Shown: positions 1 through 7,310 of the stretch, piece by piece | Numbering within the stretch: the first letter of the stretch is position 1 | Layout of the letters: the number at the start of each line of letters is the position of its first letter | NCBI GenBank assembly: GCA_049598145.1 | Contig: JBMYNJ010000006.1 | Location: 1 to 35,485, forward strand | DNA length: 35,485 nucleotides | Reading direction: 5' to 3' | Origin: WTJH01 sp049598145 | GTDB lineage: Bacteria; Bacteroidota; Bacteroidia; Flavobacteriales; Flavobacteriaceae | Made by a program: the position numbers and the translations under genes | The notes under the pieces: generated by a model | Told to the model about the DNA's origin: nothing | Database searches by the model: none | Seen by the model: the letters and a program-made list of their open reading frames with translations, nothing else

Positions 1-520
1 ATTGATCCGGAATAGAAAACCCCCCTAAAAACTTGCGGTAAGCCATTATTCGTTTCGACAAAACCGGGCCAATACCTCGGGCCGTTTCAAACTCATGAGC
101 AGTGGCCTGGTTTAACGAAAGTTTAACCTCTGGGGGCTTTAAATTTTTGGAGGGAAAGGACTTTCTAGGAAGGGAAAACCGAAGCACTGTTTTTCCGGGG
201 AAATCTACTGCAGACGTCCAACCCATCTGGTGAACCAGGTCTTCTTGGGTCACATAAAAGTTCCCTGAATCTCGAAGGGCTTCAATCGCTTCGTAAACCG
301 ACTCGGGTAATTGAATCCTATACCGATCAAACCGATTCAATCGATTCACCGAAAAAGTCCAATGGCTTGCTAGGGCAGCGGGACTGTCAGGACCTCCCTG
401 AGCAGCGTCGGTCTGGAACGAAAATTTTTCTCGTAAGAAAATCCCAAAAAAGAGCACAAAAGCAACTCCCCACAAAGCTCCTTGGGATCGCAATACCACC
501 TTAAGAGCCTTGAAGTTCAT
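1..520 (-). CDS. Membrane-anchored helix-hairpin-helix (ComEA-like) protein, 3' end outside window
   Basis: The reading frame from ATG at 520 stays open to the window edge (173 residues visible), so the C-terminus is missing. Residues about 15-29 form one hydrophobic segment, followed by a Ser/Pro/Gly-rich stretch. Residues about 135-168 read LNQATAHEFETARGIGPVLS and onward to a GGF, the pattern of a ComEA-type HhH DNA-binding motif (LN.A...EL....GIG...A..I..YR...GGF). Bacteroidota have such anchored HhH proteins, often repeated in tandem; a role in DNA uptake or DNA binding near the membrane is inferred from family only. The start lies 6 nt after the stop of the symporter gene, so the two are probably cotranscribed although functionally unrelated. 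Confidence 0.75.
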   Translation of the reverse strand, partial: MNFKALKVVLRSQGALWGVAFVLFFGIFLREKFSFQTDAAQGGPDSPAALASHWTFSVNRLNRFDRYRIQLPESVYEAIEALRDSGNFYVTQEDLVHQMGWTSAVDFPGKTVLRFSLPRKSFPSKNLKPPEVKLSLNQATAHEFETARGIGPVLSKRIMAYRKFLGGFSIPDQ

Positions 521-526
521 CCGTAT

Positions 527-2128
527 TTATTTTATCCCACGAATGGCGGAGAGGTATCGGGTAAGTTCTTCTTTTACCTTGGGGAATAAGAAAAACAGAC
601 CGATCATATTCGGGAACACTAAAGCTAAAATCATGGCATCGGAAAAGGTCCATACCGCAGACATATCGCCCGCAGCACCAATCACTATAAACAATAGAAA
701 TAGCACTTTATACGTCAGGTCGGAAATTTTACTTTTTCCGAATATATACATCCAAGATTGAAGGCCGTAGTAAGACCAGGAGATCATCGTTGATACTGCA
801 AACAAGACTACAGCAATCGTTAAAAACGGACCGGAAAAAGAGATGTATTTTGCAAAGGCTGCTGCTGTAATGCCAGCCCCTTCAACTGCCTGCCCGTCGA
901 TCGTAACGATCCCGCCGACACCCCCGTAATCGAATACAGTATTATCGCCATTAAAAATGATAATGACTAAAGCAGTCATGGTACAAATCACCACAGTATC
1001 AATAAAAGGCTCTAACAAAGCCACTAATCCTTCTGAAGCGGCGTAGTCGGTTTTCACTGCCGAGTGGGCAATAGAAGCCGATCCGGCACCTGCTTCATTC
1101 GAAAAGGCCGCTCTACGGAATCCAGTAATCAATACGCCTAACAATCCACCTAAGCCGGCTTGCGGGTTAAATGCCTGAGAAAAGATCATCCCAAAGGCAT
1201 CATCTACAAAACTAAAATTGGTGCCAATAATATAGACACAGGCCAAGATGTACATCAAAGCCATCAAGGGCACGACTTTTTCGGTCACCGAAGCAATTCT
1301 TTTAATCCCTCCGATAATGATAATCCCAACCAATACCATCATGATGAGTCCAATGATTGTTCGAGCACTGCCTCCGGTCATTCCAAAAGAGTCGACCAAT
1401 TGCATGGCTGCCTGATTGGATTGGGCGGCATTCCCGCCGCCAAAAGATGCTCCGATACACAACATGGCAAAAATAACCCCCAAAGCTTTTCCGAAACGAG
1501 CAAAACCACGTTCTTGCAGGCCTTTGGTCAAGTAATACATGGGTCCTCCGTAAACGGTCCCGTCTTCTCCTACATCTCTGTATTTTACGCCAAGCGTACA
1601 TTCCACAAATTTGGTAGACATCCCCAACAAACCGCAAAGAATCATCCAAAAGGTAGCTCCAGGCCCCCCAACAGCAATTGCTAAGGCAACCCCAGCGATA
1701 TTTCCATTTCCTACCGTCCCGGAAACAGCAGTGGCTAAGGCTTGGAAGTGACTCACTTCCCCTTCCTGACTTTCATCACGAATCGTATCTTTAATATCCC
1801 CGGAAACAGCCAGGTCGCTACCGGCTTCATGATGGTCAATGGCATCGTATTTACCACGTACGGTATTGATGGCCGTAGGGAATCGGCGGATATTCACAAA
1901 TCCGAAATACAAAGTAAAAAATCCAGCTCCCCCAACCAGTAAGAAGATAATTGTTGGGATCTCGGTGCCAGGGAAGTTGTGGAGCACTACCCCGCCCCAC
2001 CAATCGGCTATGGGCGTAAAGGCTTCATTGATTCGCTCGTCCAGACCTTTTTCTTGTGCCTGAAGTACAGGAAGATGAGCAAAAATAAAAAGAAGTGTCC
2101 AAAAAAATTTTTTGTGTAATGCGGTCAT
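527..2128 (-). CDS. AGCS-family Na+(or H+):alanine/glycine symporter
   Basis: Polytopic inner-membrane transporter that would import small neutral amino acids with a cation. The sequence has the AGCS hallmarks: a block around NGNIAGVALAIAVGGPGATF, then GLLGMSTKFVECTLGVKYR with a Y-GGPMYYL segment, and the late block AFSNEAGAGSASIAHSAVKT. The frame is open upstream to 2197, but the start at ATG 2128 (MTALHKKFFW) is preferred: it places a clean signal-peptide-like segment (FFWTLLFIFAHLPVLQAQ) at the N-terminus and a TAnnTTTG promoter element lies upstream. The resulting 533-residue length, with an extra N-terminal periplasmic stretch before the first transporter helix, is usual for Bacteroidota members. 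The downstream HhH gene follows after 6 nt. Confidence 0.9.
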   Translation of the reverse strand: MTALHKKFFWTLLFIFAHLPVLQAQEKGLDERINEAFTPIADWWGGVVLHNFPGTEIPTIIFLLVGGAGFFTLYFGFVNIRRFPTAINTVRGKYDAIDHHEAGSDLAVSGDIKDTIRDESQEGEVSHFQALATAVSGTVGNGNIAGVALAIAVGGPGATFWMILCGLLGMSTKFVECTLGVKYRDVGEDGTVYGGPMYYLTKGLQERGFARFGKALGVIFAMLCIGASFGGGNAAQSNQAAMQLVDSFGMTGGSARTIIGLIMMVLVGIIIIGGIKRIASVTEKVVPLMALMYILACVYIIGTNFSFVDDAFGMIFSQAFNPQAGLGGLLGVLITGFRRAAFSNEAGAGSASIAHSAVKTDYAASEGLVALLEPFIDTVVICTMTALVIIIFNGDNTVFDYGGVGGIVTIDGQAVEGAGITAAAFAKYISFSGPFLTIAVVLFAVSTMISWSYYGLQSWMYIFGKSKISDLTYKVLFLLFIVIGAAGDMSAVWTFSDAMILALVFPNMIGLFFLFPKVKEELTRYLSAIRGIK

Positions 2129-2214
2129 GAGTTTCAATTCAGTTGATGAAGGAGCAATATCATCAAAATGCGTAAAATACACAAACACCTGATGCAATCG
2201 GTCCCAGACAATCC

Positions 2215-2246
2215 CAAAAATAATACTCAGTTATCTGAATCTACAA
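2215..2246 (-). promoter_or_regulatory. Candidate promoter of the symporter gene
   Basis: On the minus strand TATTTTTG (2222-2215) matches the Bacteroidota -7 consensus TAnnTTTG, with TTG (2246-2244) 21 nt upstream. The usual spacer is near 19, so the -33 match is only fair. It would start transcription about 80 nt before ATG 2128 and overlaps the end of the PspC gene. Confidence 0.35.
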
Positions 2247-2462
2247 ATCAAAAACTGAGGTTCTTTTGGTATAAATCATGTCCTTCATTTTCAGCCAAAA
2301 AGCAACAATTAGATAGACCAAAAATCCCCCGACCAAAGTGGTAAAAGAAGCGTAAATAAAAAAAAGGCGAACACTTTTGACCCGCATCCCTAAGAATTCT
2401 GCCAGCCGTGTACACACCGCAAAGCCGTGCTGTTCGGAATAAATACGAATGTTTTGAACCAT
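2241..2462 (-). CDS. PspC-domain small membrane protein
   Basis: A 73-residue protein with the PspC pattern: an N-terminal part with FAVCTRLAEFLGMRVKSVRLFF, then one membrane segment (about residues 33-58), and a C-terminal KRTSVFDL tail. Tails of this kind are common in flavobacterial PspC proteins. PspC in enterobacteria takes part in envelope-stress signalling; the role of stand-alone Bacteroidota copies is not established. Two starts are possible, GTG at 2468 and ATG at 2462; ATG is chosen. The gene follows the DUF2851 gene by about 20 nt on the same strand. Confidence 0.8.
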   Translation of the reverse strand: MVQNIRIYSEQHGFAVCTRLAEFLGMRVKSVRLFFIYASFTTLVGGFLVYLIVAFWLKMKDMIYTKRTSVFDL

Positions 2463-2481
2463 ATTCACTTGGCAAAAATAA

Positions 2482-3750
2482 TCATTCGTGCATCAAATGA
2501 AAACCCACCGCACAGGACAAACATTTTTTTGGCCGACAATAGACCCGATACAGCTGCAACAATCCTTGTGAGCAAGCGGCACTTTCTATCGGAACTTTGA
2601 CTTCTTCAAATAAAGTCACCACCCGATTTTTTTCGGCTTTTAATAAACGATACCAGTCCAAATGCTGTTCCGGCTCAAAACCCAATTGAGATTTAAAGAA
2701 GGCAAAGCGCATCGGAATAAAACAATTGATGAGAAGTAAATCCAAAAAAGAACGACTGATTTTTTTGATCCTCATGGGACTCGAACGCCCAAAATTAAAA
2801 TGGGTATTCCAGTATTCAGAAGCTTTAACGGATTTAAATTCTGATAAATCTTCGGGCGATTGTGCTTCCACAAGTTTGCGAAAGGGTTGCGGTATTTTAT
2901 GATATAAGGCTGCTAAAAGTGCCCATCGGACTGTCGGGAAATTCGAAGGTCGGAGTCGGGCAAACGAAAATGTTGGGGGCGACCATTCCTGTAATTGAAA
3001 CTTGCGTTGTAAGTAGGTAAAAGAGGTCTGAAGCTCTAAGGCGTAGGCATCCGAAGGCGTTTGAGGAATCAGGCTGGAACTGCCCAGGAGCAACGCCTCT
3101 TTATCAGTGAGCCGAGAGAGTTTCCGAAAAACGGAAAAAGGAAAATATTGAGCCACTTCGGCAAAAGCCGAACCGTTGGTATCTAAACCAAAACTTCGGG
3201 CCAGCAATCGAAACAAAACAGCCTCCCAATCGTTTTGGGTTTGTTGCAATTGTTCAAAAATCCAGGCCGTTTTCTGGTCGAGTCGTTCGATCAATAATTT
3301 CTCTTTCCAAGAATCCCATTGAGCGTCGGGAAAATATCGAATCGAAGCTGCGCAGGGAATACCCATCGGTCGGGAAACAAAATGCATTTGATAGTTGTCC
3401 AGCCAGCGCCGGGAAACAAATTCCGGAAGAATTAATGTAGGGATAGGGGCCCCGCTTGGAGAAAACACCAAGCCGTCGTGCTCCCACACCACATGTAAAA
3501 CGACAGCATCGTAGTTCGGATCTTCGTGATGCCGATGATGCCACCAGTCCGAACTTTTGCGATGCACCTCCACATGCCCGGTCCAATGGACCTCTCCCAC
3601 CCGGATTTTAGCATGTAAAAAATCGGGGCCAGCTGTTGCATTCCAAAAACCCGGTTGAAGCACCTGAAGACTTTCCCCTGAACTGGTGGTTAACTTCGGG
3701 CTTTTAAATTTTTGATAGCGCCATAAAAATTGCAAGAAAGCCTCTTGCAT
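2482..3750 (-). CDS. DUF2851 family protein
   Basis: A 422-residue soluble protein recognisable as the Bacteroidota DUF2851 family by its N-terminus: MQEAFLQFLWRYQKF, then a PGFWNATAGPDFLHAKI stretch, a GHVEVHRKSSDWWHHRH stretch and VVLHVVWEHD. The pattern of conserved D, E, H and K residues in this N-terminal third (PDF, HVEVH, SDW) resembles a nuclease-like metal site. That is my reading, not an established function. The length is typical and no signal peptide is visible. It lies 25 nt downstream of the rhodanese gene and just upstream of the PspC gene, probably in one transcript. No defined pathway is known to me. Confidence 0.85.
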   Translation of the reverse strand: MQEAFLQFLWRYQKFKSPKLTTSSGESLQVLQPGFWNATAGPDFLHAKIRVGEVHWTGHVEVHRKSSDWWHHRHHEDPNYDAVVLHVVWEHDGLVFSPSGAPIPTLILPEFVSRRWLDNYQMHFVSRPMGIPCAASIRYFPDAQWDSWKEKLLIERLDQKTAWIFEQLQQTQNDWEAVLFRLLARSFGLDTNGSAFAEVAQYFPFSVFRKLSRLTDKEALLLGSSSLIPQTPSDAYALELQTSFTYLQRKFQLQEWSPPTFSFARLRPSNFPTVRWALLAALYHKIPQPFRKLVEAQSPEDLSEFKSVKASEYWNTHFNFGRSSPMRIKKISRSFLDLLLINCFIPMRFAFFKSQLGFEPEQHLDWYRLLKAEKNRVVTLFEEVKVPIESAACSQGLLQLYRVYCRPKKCLSCAVGFHLMHE

Positions 3751-3775
3751 AAGCTCTGATTTGGGGATCTATACT

Positions 3776-4081
3776 TTATTCCTTTGGGCCCTCCCACTCG
3801 AGGATACCCCCCAGTAGGTTGTAGGTTGTCTCAAAACCCTGGCTGGCCATAATCTGGCAAGCCTGAGCGCTTCGAGCCCCAGAACGACAATAGACATAGT
3901 AGGTCTCTGCCTTGGCCAAGTGCTCCAATCCGTCCATAAACGATTGCGGTTCACGGATATTGAGCAGTTGAGCGTTTGGAATACGGCCCTCCTCAAACTC
4001 TTCGGGCGTACGAACATCCAATACAATGGCGTCTGGGTTTTGGGCCACCTGAGTCGCCCATTCGTTTTGACTTAAGTCCAT
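3776..4081 (-). CDS. Single-domain rhodanese-like protein
   Basis: A 101-residue cytoplasmic protein made of one rhodanese domain. Visible marks are the CH2A-like IVLDVRTPEEFEEGRIPNA, the active-site loop YCRSGARSAQA with the catalytic Cys at about residue 66, and the C-terminal LLGGILEWEG. Such proteins act as sulfur (persulfide) carriers. The frame runs open to 4246, but the extra N-terminus would be coded by AT-rich promoter DNA. The start at ATG 4081 (MDLSQNEW) lies about 15 nt after a perfect TTG-N19-TAnnTTTG promoter and is clearly better. It is transcribed divergently from the MarR gene. Confidence 0.9.
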   Translation of the reverse strand: MDLSQNEWATQVAQNPDAIVLDVRTPEEFEEGRIPNAQLLNIREPQSFMDGLEHLAKAETYYVYCRSGARSAQACQIMASQGFETTYNLLGGILEWEGPKE

Positions 4082-4095
4082 AAATAATTTTTTTT

Positions 4096-4125
4096 CAAAA
4101 ATAATATTTCTAAAAAGGACTCCAA
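4096..4125 (-). promoter_or_regulatory. Rhodanese promoter (TTG-N19-TAnnTTTG)
   Basis: Minus strand TTG at 4125-4123 and TATTTTTG at 4103-4096 with exactly 19 nt between them match the Bacteroidota housekeeping promoter consensus fully. Transcription would begin about 4-6 nt further on, only about 10 nt before ATG 4081. The TTG lies inside the left arm of the palindrome at 4122-4136. Confidence 0.7.
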
Positions 4126-4136
4126 TCGGTGATTGG
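4122..4136. promoter_or_regulatory. Candidate MarR operator palindrome
   Basis: CCAATC-GGT-GATTGG is a perfect 6-bp inverted repeat with a 3-bp centre, midway between the divergent rhodanese and MarR starts. Its left arm overlaps the -33 element of the rhodanese promoter and its right arm lies 14-19 nt upstream of the MarR -7 box. Binding there could repress both genes. The site fits the size of known MarR operators; binding by the neighbouring regulator is inferred. Confidence 0.5.
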
Positions 4137-4150
4137 TATATATTTTTTAT

Positions 4151-4158
4151 TACATTTG
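4151..4158 (+). promoter_or_regulatory. MarR gene -7 box
   Basis: TACATTTG matches TAnnTTTG exactly and ends 17 nt before the ATG at 4176. At the 19-nt spacing the -33 position reads GTG rather than TTG; a TTG exists at 4133-4135 with a short 15-nt spacer. The box is also part of the palindrome TACATTTGTA (4151-4160). Confidence 0.5.
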
Positions 4159-4175
4159 TACCAACAACTATTGTA

Positions 4176-4601
4176 ATGACAAAAGATGTAAACAAAAATA
4201 TCGTAGTGGGTATGATCCGCGCGGGATTAAAGGCCCATGAGGCCATTTCAACTGCCTTGAAGCCCTACGAGTTGAGCCTACAGCAATTTAATGTCCTGCG
4301 TATTTTACGGGGACAACAAGGGAAAGTGGCCTCGCTGAACGACGTCCAGTCGCAAATGATCCACAAAATGAGTAATACCACCCGGATTATAGATCGTTTG
4401 ATCGACAAAAAATTGGTCAGTAGAGACATCTGCAACGCCAATCGTCGGAAGATTGACCTGTGTATCACAGCAGAAGGGCTCGCGCTCTTGACCAATTTAG
4501 ACCCGATTATTGCTGCCGCGGAGGAAAATTTTGTCGCGCAGTTCGACACTCAAAGTCAAGCGGCTTTAACGGCCTTGTTTTATCAAAATCGCATTGTTTA
4601 A
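4176..4601 (+). CDS. MarR-family transcriptional regulator
   Basis: A 141-residue winged-helix protein of usual MarR length. The N-terminal helix is followed by ALKPYELSLQQFNVLRILRG, a recognition region NDVQSQMIHKMSNTTRIIDRLIDKKLV, a wing with the conserved RDICNANRRKIDLCITAEG (the D.R..... and T..G pattern), and a C-terminal dimerisation helix. It likely binds DNA as a dimer and releases it in response to a small ligand or oxidation; the ligand is unknown. It is encoded 17 nt before yceI on the same strand and divergently from the rhodanese gene. This arrangement suggests it controls both sides through the palindrome at 4122-4136. Confidence 0.9.
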   Translation: MTKDVNKNIVVGMIRAGLKAHEAISTALKPYELSLQQFNVLRILRGQQGKVASLNDVQSQMIHKMSNTTRIIDRLIDKKLVSRDICNANRRKIDLCITAEGLALLTNLDPIIAAAEENFVAQFDTQSQAALTALFYQNRIV

Positions 4602-4617
4602 ATTTATTTATATACCT

Positions 4618-5181
4618 ATGAAAAAGATCCTTTTATTTACTTTAATCCTTACGCTGCCGACGGTTGCTTCGGCCCAAAAATCTCTTAACATTGAGTCCAG
4701 CAATCTCAAATGGACGGGGGAGGAAATTACCACCAAACAACATTACGGCTCCTTAAAATTTAAGTCCGGATCCTTGACCTTTGAAAACGAAGCTCTTGTG
4801 GGCGGGACATTTGTAGTGGACATGACCACCTTAAAGAATAAAGATTTATCTGGTCAATCCAAAGAATATTTAGAAGGGCATCTCAAATCCGACGATTTCT
4901 TTTCTGTTGAAAAATACCCGGAAGCCACATTAGTCGTGACCAAGGGAACCGCTTTGGAAAATGGAGGCTACAATGTTCAAGGAGACCTCACCATCAAAGG
5001 GAAAACCCATCCAGCCGTATTTGAACTCTCCCCCGAAAACGGGCAATGGGTGGCTCTTCTAACTTTCGATCGGGCGAAATATGACGTTCAATTTCGTTCA
5101 GGGAGCTTTTTCCAAAACCTTGGTGATAAACTCATCTACGACGAAATTAAATTGGAAGCTCGCTTAGTTTTTAATAACTAA
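4618..5181 (+). CDS. YceI-family periplasmic protein
   Basis: A 187-residue secreted lipocalin-like protein. Residues 1-20 (MKKILLFTLILTLPTVASAQ) are a signal peptide. After it come the family features: LNIESSNLKWTGEEI, GSLKFKSGSLTFENEALVGGTFVVDM, a HLKSDDFFSVEKYPEATLVV block and GDLTIKGKTHPAVF. YceI folds bind polyisoprenoids or other amphiphiles; the ligand here is unknown. The frame is open from 4594, but ATG 4618 gives the signal peptide its proper start. It is directly downstream of MarR (17 nt), a pairing common in Flavobacteriia. The next gene downstream is the trp leader. Confidence 0.92.
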   Translation: MKKILLFTLILTLPTVASAQKSLNIESSNLKWTGEEITTKQHYGSLKFKSGSLTFENEALVGGTFVVDMTTLKNKDLSGQSKEYLEGHLKSDDFFSVEKYPEATLVVTKGTALENGGYNVQGDLTIKGKTHPAVFELSPENGQWVALLTFDRAKYDVQFRSGSFFQNLGDKLIYDEIKLEARLVFNN

Positions 5182-5191
5182 AGAACTTTTC

Positions 5192-5199
5192 TATATTTG
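5192..5199 (+). promoter_or_regulatory. trp operon -7 box
   Basis: TATATTTG, a perfect TAnnTTTG, 11 nt after the YceI stop codon and 5 nt before the first ATG of the Trp leader peptide. The -33 position (about 5170-5172) reads TTT, one base off TTG. With this spacing the transcript would begin at about 5203-5205, so the leader peptide would have an almost absent 5' UTR if the first ATG is used. Confidence 0.6.
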
Positions 5200-5204
5200 A
5201 ATCG

Positions 5205-5252
5205 ATGAATTCAATGAACACAAATACATGGTGGTGGAACCCGTTTGCTTAA
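5205..5252 (+). CDS. trpL: trp leader peptide (MNSMNTNTWWWNPFA)
   Basis: A 15-codon reading frame with three consecutive TGG codons (5229-5237) and a stop at 5250-5252, located between a promoter and an attenuator-type hairpin directly upstream of trpE. A run of Trp codons in such a short peptide is the signature of ribosome-mediated attenuation. When charged tRNA-Trp is scarce the ribosome stalls at 5229-5237 and leaves 5257-5262 free. When Trp is plentiful it reaches the stop codon and covers that segment. A second in-frame ATG at 5214 (MNTNTWWWNPFA) may be the real start, because the first lies almost at the predicted transcription start. The mechanism is well known for trp operons of other phyla; here it is read from sequence. 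Confidence 0.85.
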   Translation: MNSMNTNTWWWNPFA

Positions 5253-5256
5253 GCAT

Positions 5257-5316
5257 TCGTGAACTATAGCCATTTATTTTATCAAGGCTTGTCTCACGAC
5301 AAGCCTTTTTTATTTT
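5257..5316 (+). terminator. trp attenuator: terminator with candidate antiterminator
   Basis: The terminator stem AAGGCTTGT (5284-5292) pairs perfectly with ACAAGCCTT (5299-5307). C5293-G5298 closes a TCAC loop, and a T-rich tract runs to 5316. The competing pairing is TCGTGA (5257-5262), just past the leader stop, with TCACGA (5294-5299), which would use the loop and the base of the 3' arm and so break the terminator. An earlier helix, 5222-5231 with 5270-5279 (one mismatch), spans the first Trp codon. trpE starts at 5323, 7 nt past the T tract. Confidence 0.85.
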
Positions 5317-5322
5317 GGGGAT

Positions 5323-6735
5323 ATGCAAAAACAAGTGAAATTTAACTTTCAGACGACCACCAAAACCCTGTTGACGGACCTACTCACCCCGGTGACGCTC
5401 TATTTAAAAATTCGGGACCGTTTTCCGAACAGCCTTTTATTGGAAAGTAGCGACTATCACGCCAATACCATCGGTTATTCCTATATCTGTATGGACCCCG
5501 TGGCAAGTTTTAGCATTCAGCAAGGGCAGCTTACCCAAAAGTTTCCCGACGGTTCGCACACCCATCAACCCTTAGCACCCAAAGCAGATATCGCAGCCCT
5601 TTTGGCTGAATTCCAAGCGCAATTTCAAATTGCTCCCAACCCCCATAAAGACCGTATTCAGCAAGGACTCTTCGGGTATATGGGTCACGAAATGGTTCAG
5701 TATTACGAAGGAACTCCCATCGCTTCGAAACCTGATAGCGCTCCAATCCCGGATTTGCACTACGCTTTTTATACTTATGTGATTGCCATCAATCACTTCA
5801 ACAACGAGACTTCAATTTTTGAACATCGCTGTGATGGAGCCTCGCAAATACAAACCATCGAAAAACTCCTGCTAAGTCCTACGCCCAACACTTTCCCTTT
5901 CGAAAAAACCGGAGACAAAACTTCCAATCTGACCGATACCCAGTTTTTGGGTCTGGTGGCCAAAGCTCAGGAACATTGTCAGCGGGGGGATGTTTTTCAA
6001 CTGGTCTTATCTCGCCGGTTTGCCCAACAATTTTCAGGGGATGAGTTTCAGGTCTACAGAGCCCTAAGAACCATTAATCCCTCTCCTTATTTGTTCTATT
6101 TTGATTACGGAGATTTTAAAATTTTTGGAAGCTCTCCGGAAGCGCAACTGATTGTAGAAGAAGGACAAGCCGAGATACATCCCATTGCCGGAACCTTTAA
6201 ACGCACTGGAAACGATCTTGAGGATGCTGCCCTAGCGCGAGAATTGGCCAACGATCCCAAGGAAAATGCCGAACATGTGATGTTGGTCGATTTGGCCCGA
6301 AACGATCTGAGCCGCAACGGAAGTCAGGTAGAAGTAGTGACCAACCGGGAGGTACAGTTTTTTTCGCATGTGATTCACTTGGTGTCCAAAGTAATCGCCC
6401 GAAAAAAAGAATCCATCGAAACCTTTCAGGTCGTGGCCGATACTTTTCCGGCCGGCACCCTGAGTGGAGCTCCCAAGCCCAAGGCATTGGAACTGATCGA
6501 ACGCTATGAACCGACCAATCGCAAAGCCTATGGCGGTGCCATTGGCTATCTGGATTACGAAGGGAACTTTAATCACGCCATTATCATACGGTCGTTTTTA
6601 AGCCAGCAAAAAACACTTTTCTACCAAGCAGGGGCCGGACTGGTAGCCGCCTCCGTCCCCGAAAATGAATTGCAAGAAGTCTATAACAAACTTGGCGCAC
6701 TGGACCGCGCTTTGGAAAAAGCAGAACAATTATGA
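5323..6735 (+). CDS. trpE: Anthranilate synthase component I
   Basis: Makes anthranilate from chorismate with ammonia delivered by TrpG. The 470-residue protein has the feedback Trp-binding LLES motif at residues 39-42, then the chorismate-binding domain: DVFQLVLSRRF, FGSSPEAQL, HPIAGTFKRTG, VMLVDLARNDL, FPAGTLSGAPKPKA and YQAGAGLVAASVPE, all intact. The LLES element and the Trp-run leader together suggest both enzyme-level and transcript-level Trp control. It is the first structural gene after the attenuator and overlaps trpG by 4 nt (ATGA), indicating translational coupling and equal stoichiometry. Confidence 0.97.
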   Translation: MQKQVKFNFQTTTKTLLTDLLTPVTLYLKIRDRFPNSLLLESSDYHANTIGYSYICMDPVASFSIQQGQLTQKFPDGSHTHQPLAPKADIAALLAEFQAQFQIAPNPHKDRIQQGLFGYMGHEMVQYYEGTPIASKPDSAPIPDLHYAFYTYVIAINHFNNETSIFEHRCDGASQIQTIEKLLLSPTPNTFPFEKTGDKTSNLTDTQFLGLVAKAQEHCQRGDVFQLVLSRRFAQQFSGDEFQVYRALRTINPSPYLFYFDYGDFKIFGSSPEAQLIVEEGQAEIHPIAGTFKRTGNDLEDAALARELANDPKENAEHVMLVDLARNDLSRNGSQVEVVTNREVQFFSHVIHLVSKVIARKKESIETFQVVADTFPAGTLSGAPKPKALELIERYEPTNRKAYGGAIGYLDYEGNFNHAIIIRSFLSQQKTLFYQAGAGLVAASVPENELQEVYNKLGALDRALEKAEQL

Positions 6736-7310
6736 AAGCAATGCCTCGGGTCTTTGTCGTTGATAACTACGATTCTTTTGTGTTTAATCTCGTGCATTAT
6801 ATCGAAGAACTGGGGGGCGAAGTTGTGGTCAAGCGCAACGACGCTTTTGCCTTAGACGAAGTCGCTGCCTTCGATAAAATATTGCTTTCCCCCGGTCCCG
6901 GAATCCCGGACGAAGCGGGACAAATGAAAGCTTTAATTGAGACCTATGCCGATACTAAAAATATTTTAGGAGTCTGTTTGGGTCATCAGGCTTTGGCCGA
7001 AGTGTTTGGCGGCCGCTTGGAAAACCTCAGCCAAGTCTATCACGGAATTGCCACCTCGGCCCACCAAACCCAAAAAGACCCGCTGTGGGAGGGTTTGCCC
7101 AAAACATTTGAAGTGGGTCGCTATCACTCTTGGGGGGTTCAGCTTCCGCTGCCCGAAGATTTAGTTCCCTTGGCAATAGACGATCAAAACCGCCTAATGG
7201 CCTTTCGCCATAAAGACAAACCCCTTTGGGGCATGCAGTTTCATCCCGAATCTGTCTTAACACCTCATGGAAAACAAATGATTGCTAACTGGTTAAACAC
7301 CACTATATGA
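6732..7310 (+). CDS. trpG: Anthranilate synthase component II (glutamine amidotransferase)
   Basis: Class I glutamine amidotransferase that releases ammonia for TrpE. Of 192 residues, visible marks are VVDNYDSFVFNLVHY near the N-terminus, the oxyanion region LLSPGPGIPDEAG, the nucleophile Cys82 in GVCLGHQALAE, and the His171/Glu173 pair in GMQFHPESVLTPHG. All catalytic residues are present. It is a stand-alone subunit, not fused to TrpD. The start ATG at 6732 overlaps the trpE stop; a second ATG at 6741 is possible. Its stop overlaps trpD by 4 nt. Confidence 0.96.
   Translation: MKAMPRVFVVDNYDSFVFNLVHYIEELGGEVVVKRNDAFALDEVAAFDKILLSPGPGIPDEAGQMKALIETYADTKNILGVCLGHQALAEVFGGRLENLSQVYHGIATSAHQTQKDPLWEGLPKTFEVGRYHSWGVQLPLPEDLVPLAIDDQNRLMAFRHKDKPLWGMQFHPESVLTPHGKQMIANWLNTTI

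Noticed and set aside
1160..1684. 174-codon plus-strand frame
   Set aside because: Antisense to conserved AGCS symporter motifs; the product is low-complexity and unlike any protein.
2248..2475. 75-codon frame alternative to PspC
   Set aside because: Same strand, other frame; the PspC signature is only in the 2241-2462 frame.
4082..4246. N-terminal extension of the rhodanese gene
   Set aside because: It would be coded by promoter DNA holding the TTG-N19-TATTTTTG element and part of the MarR gene; ATG 4081 fits the domain.
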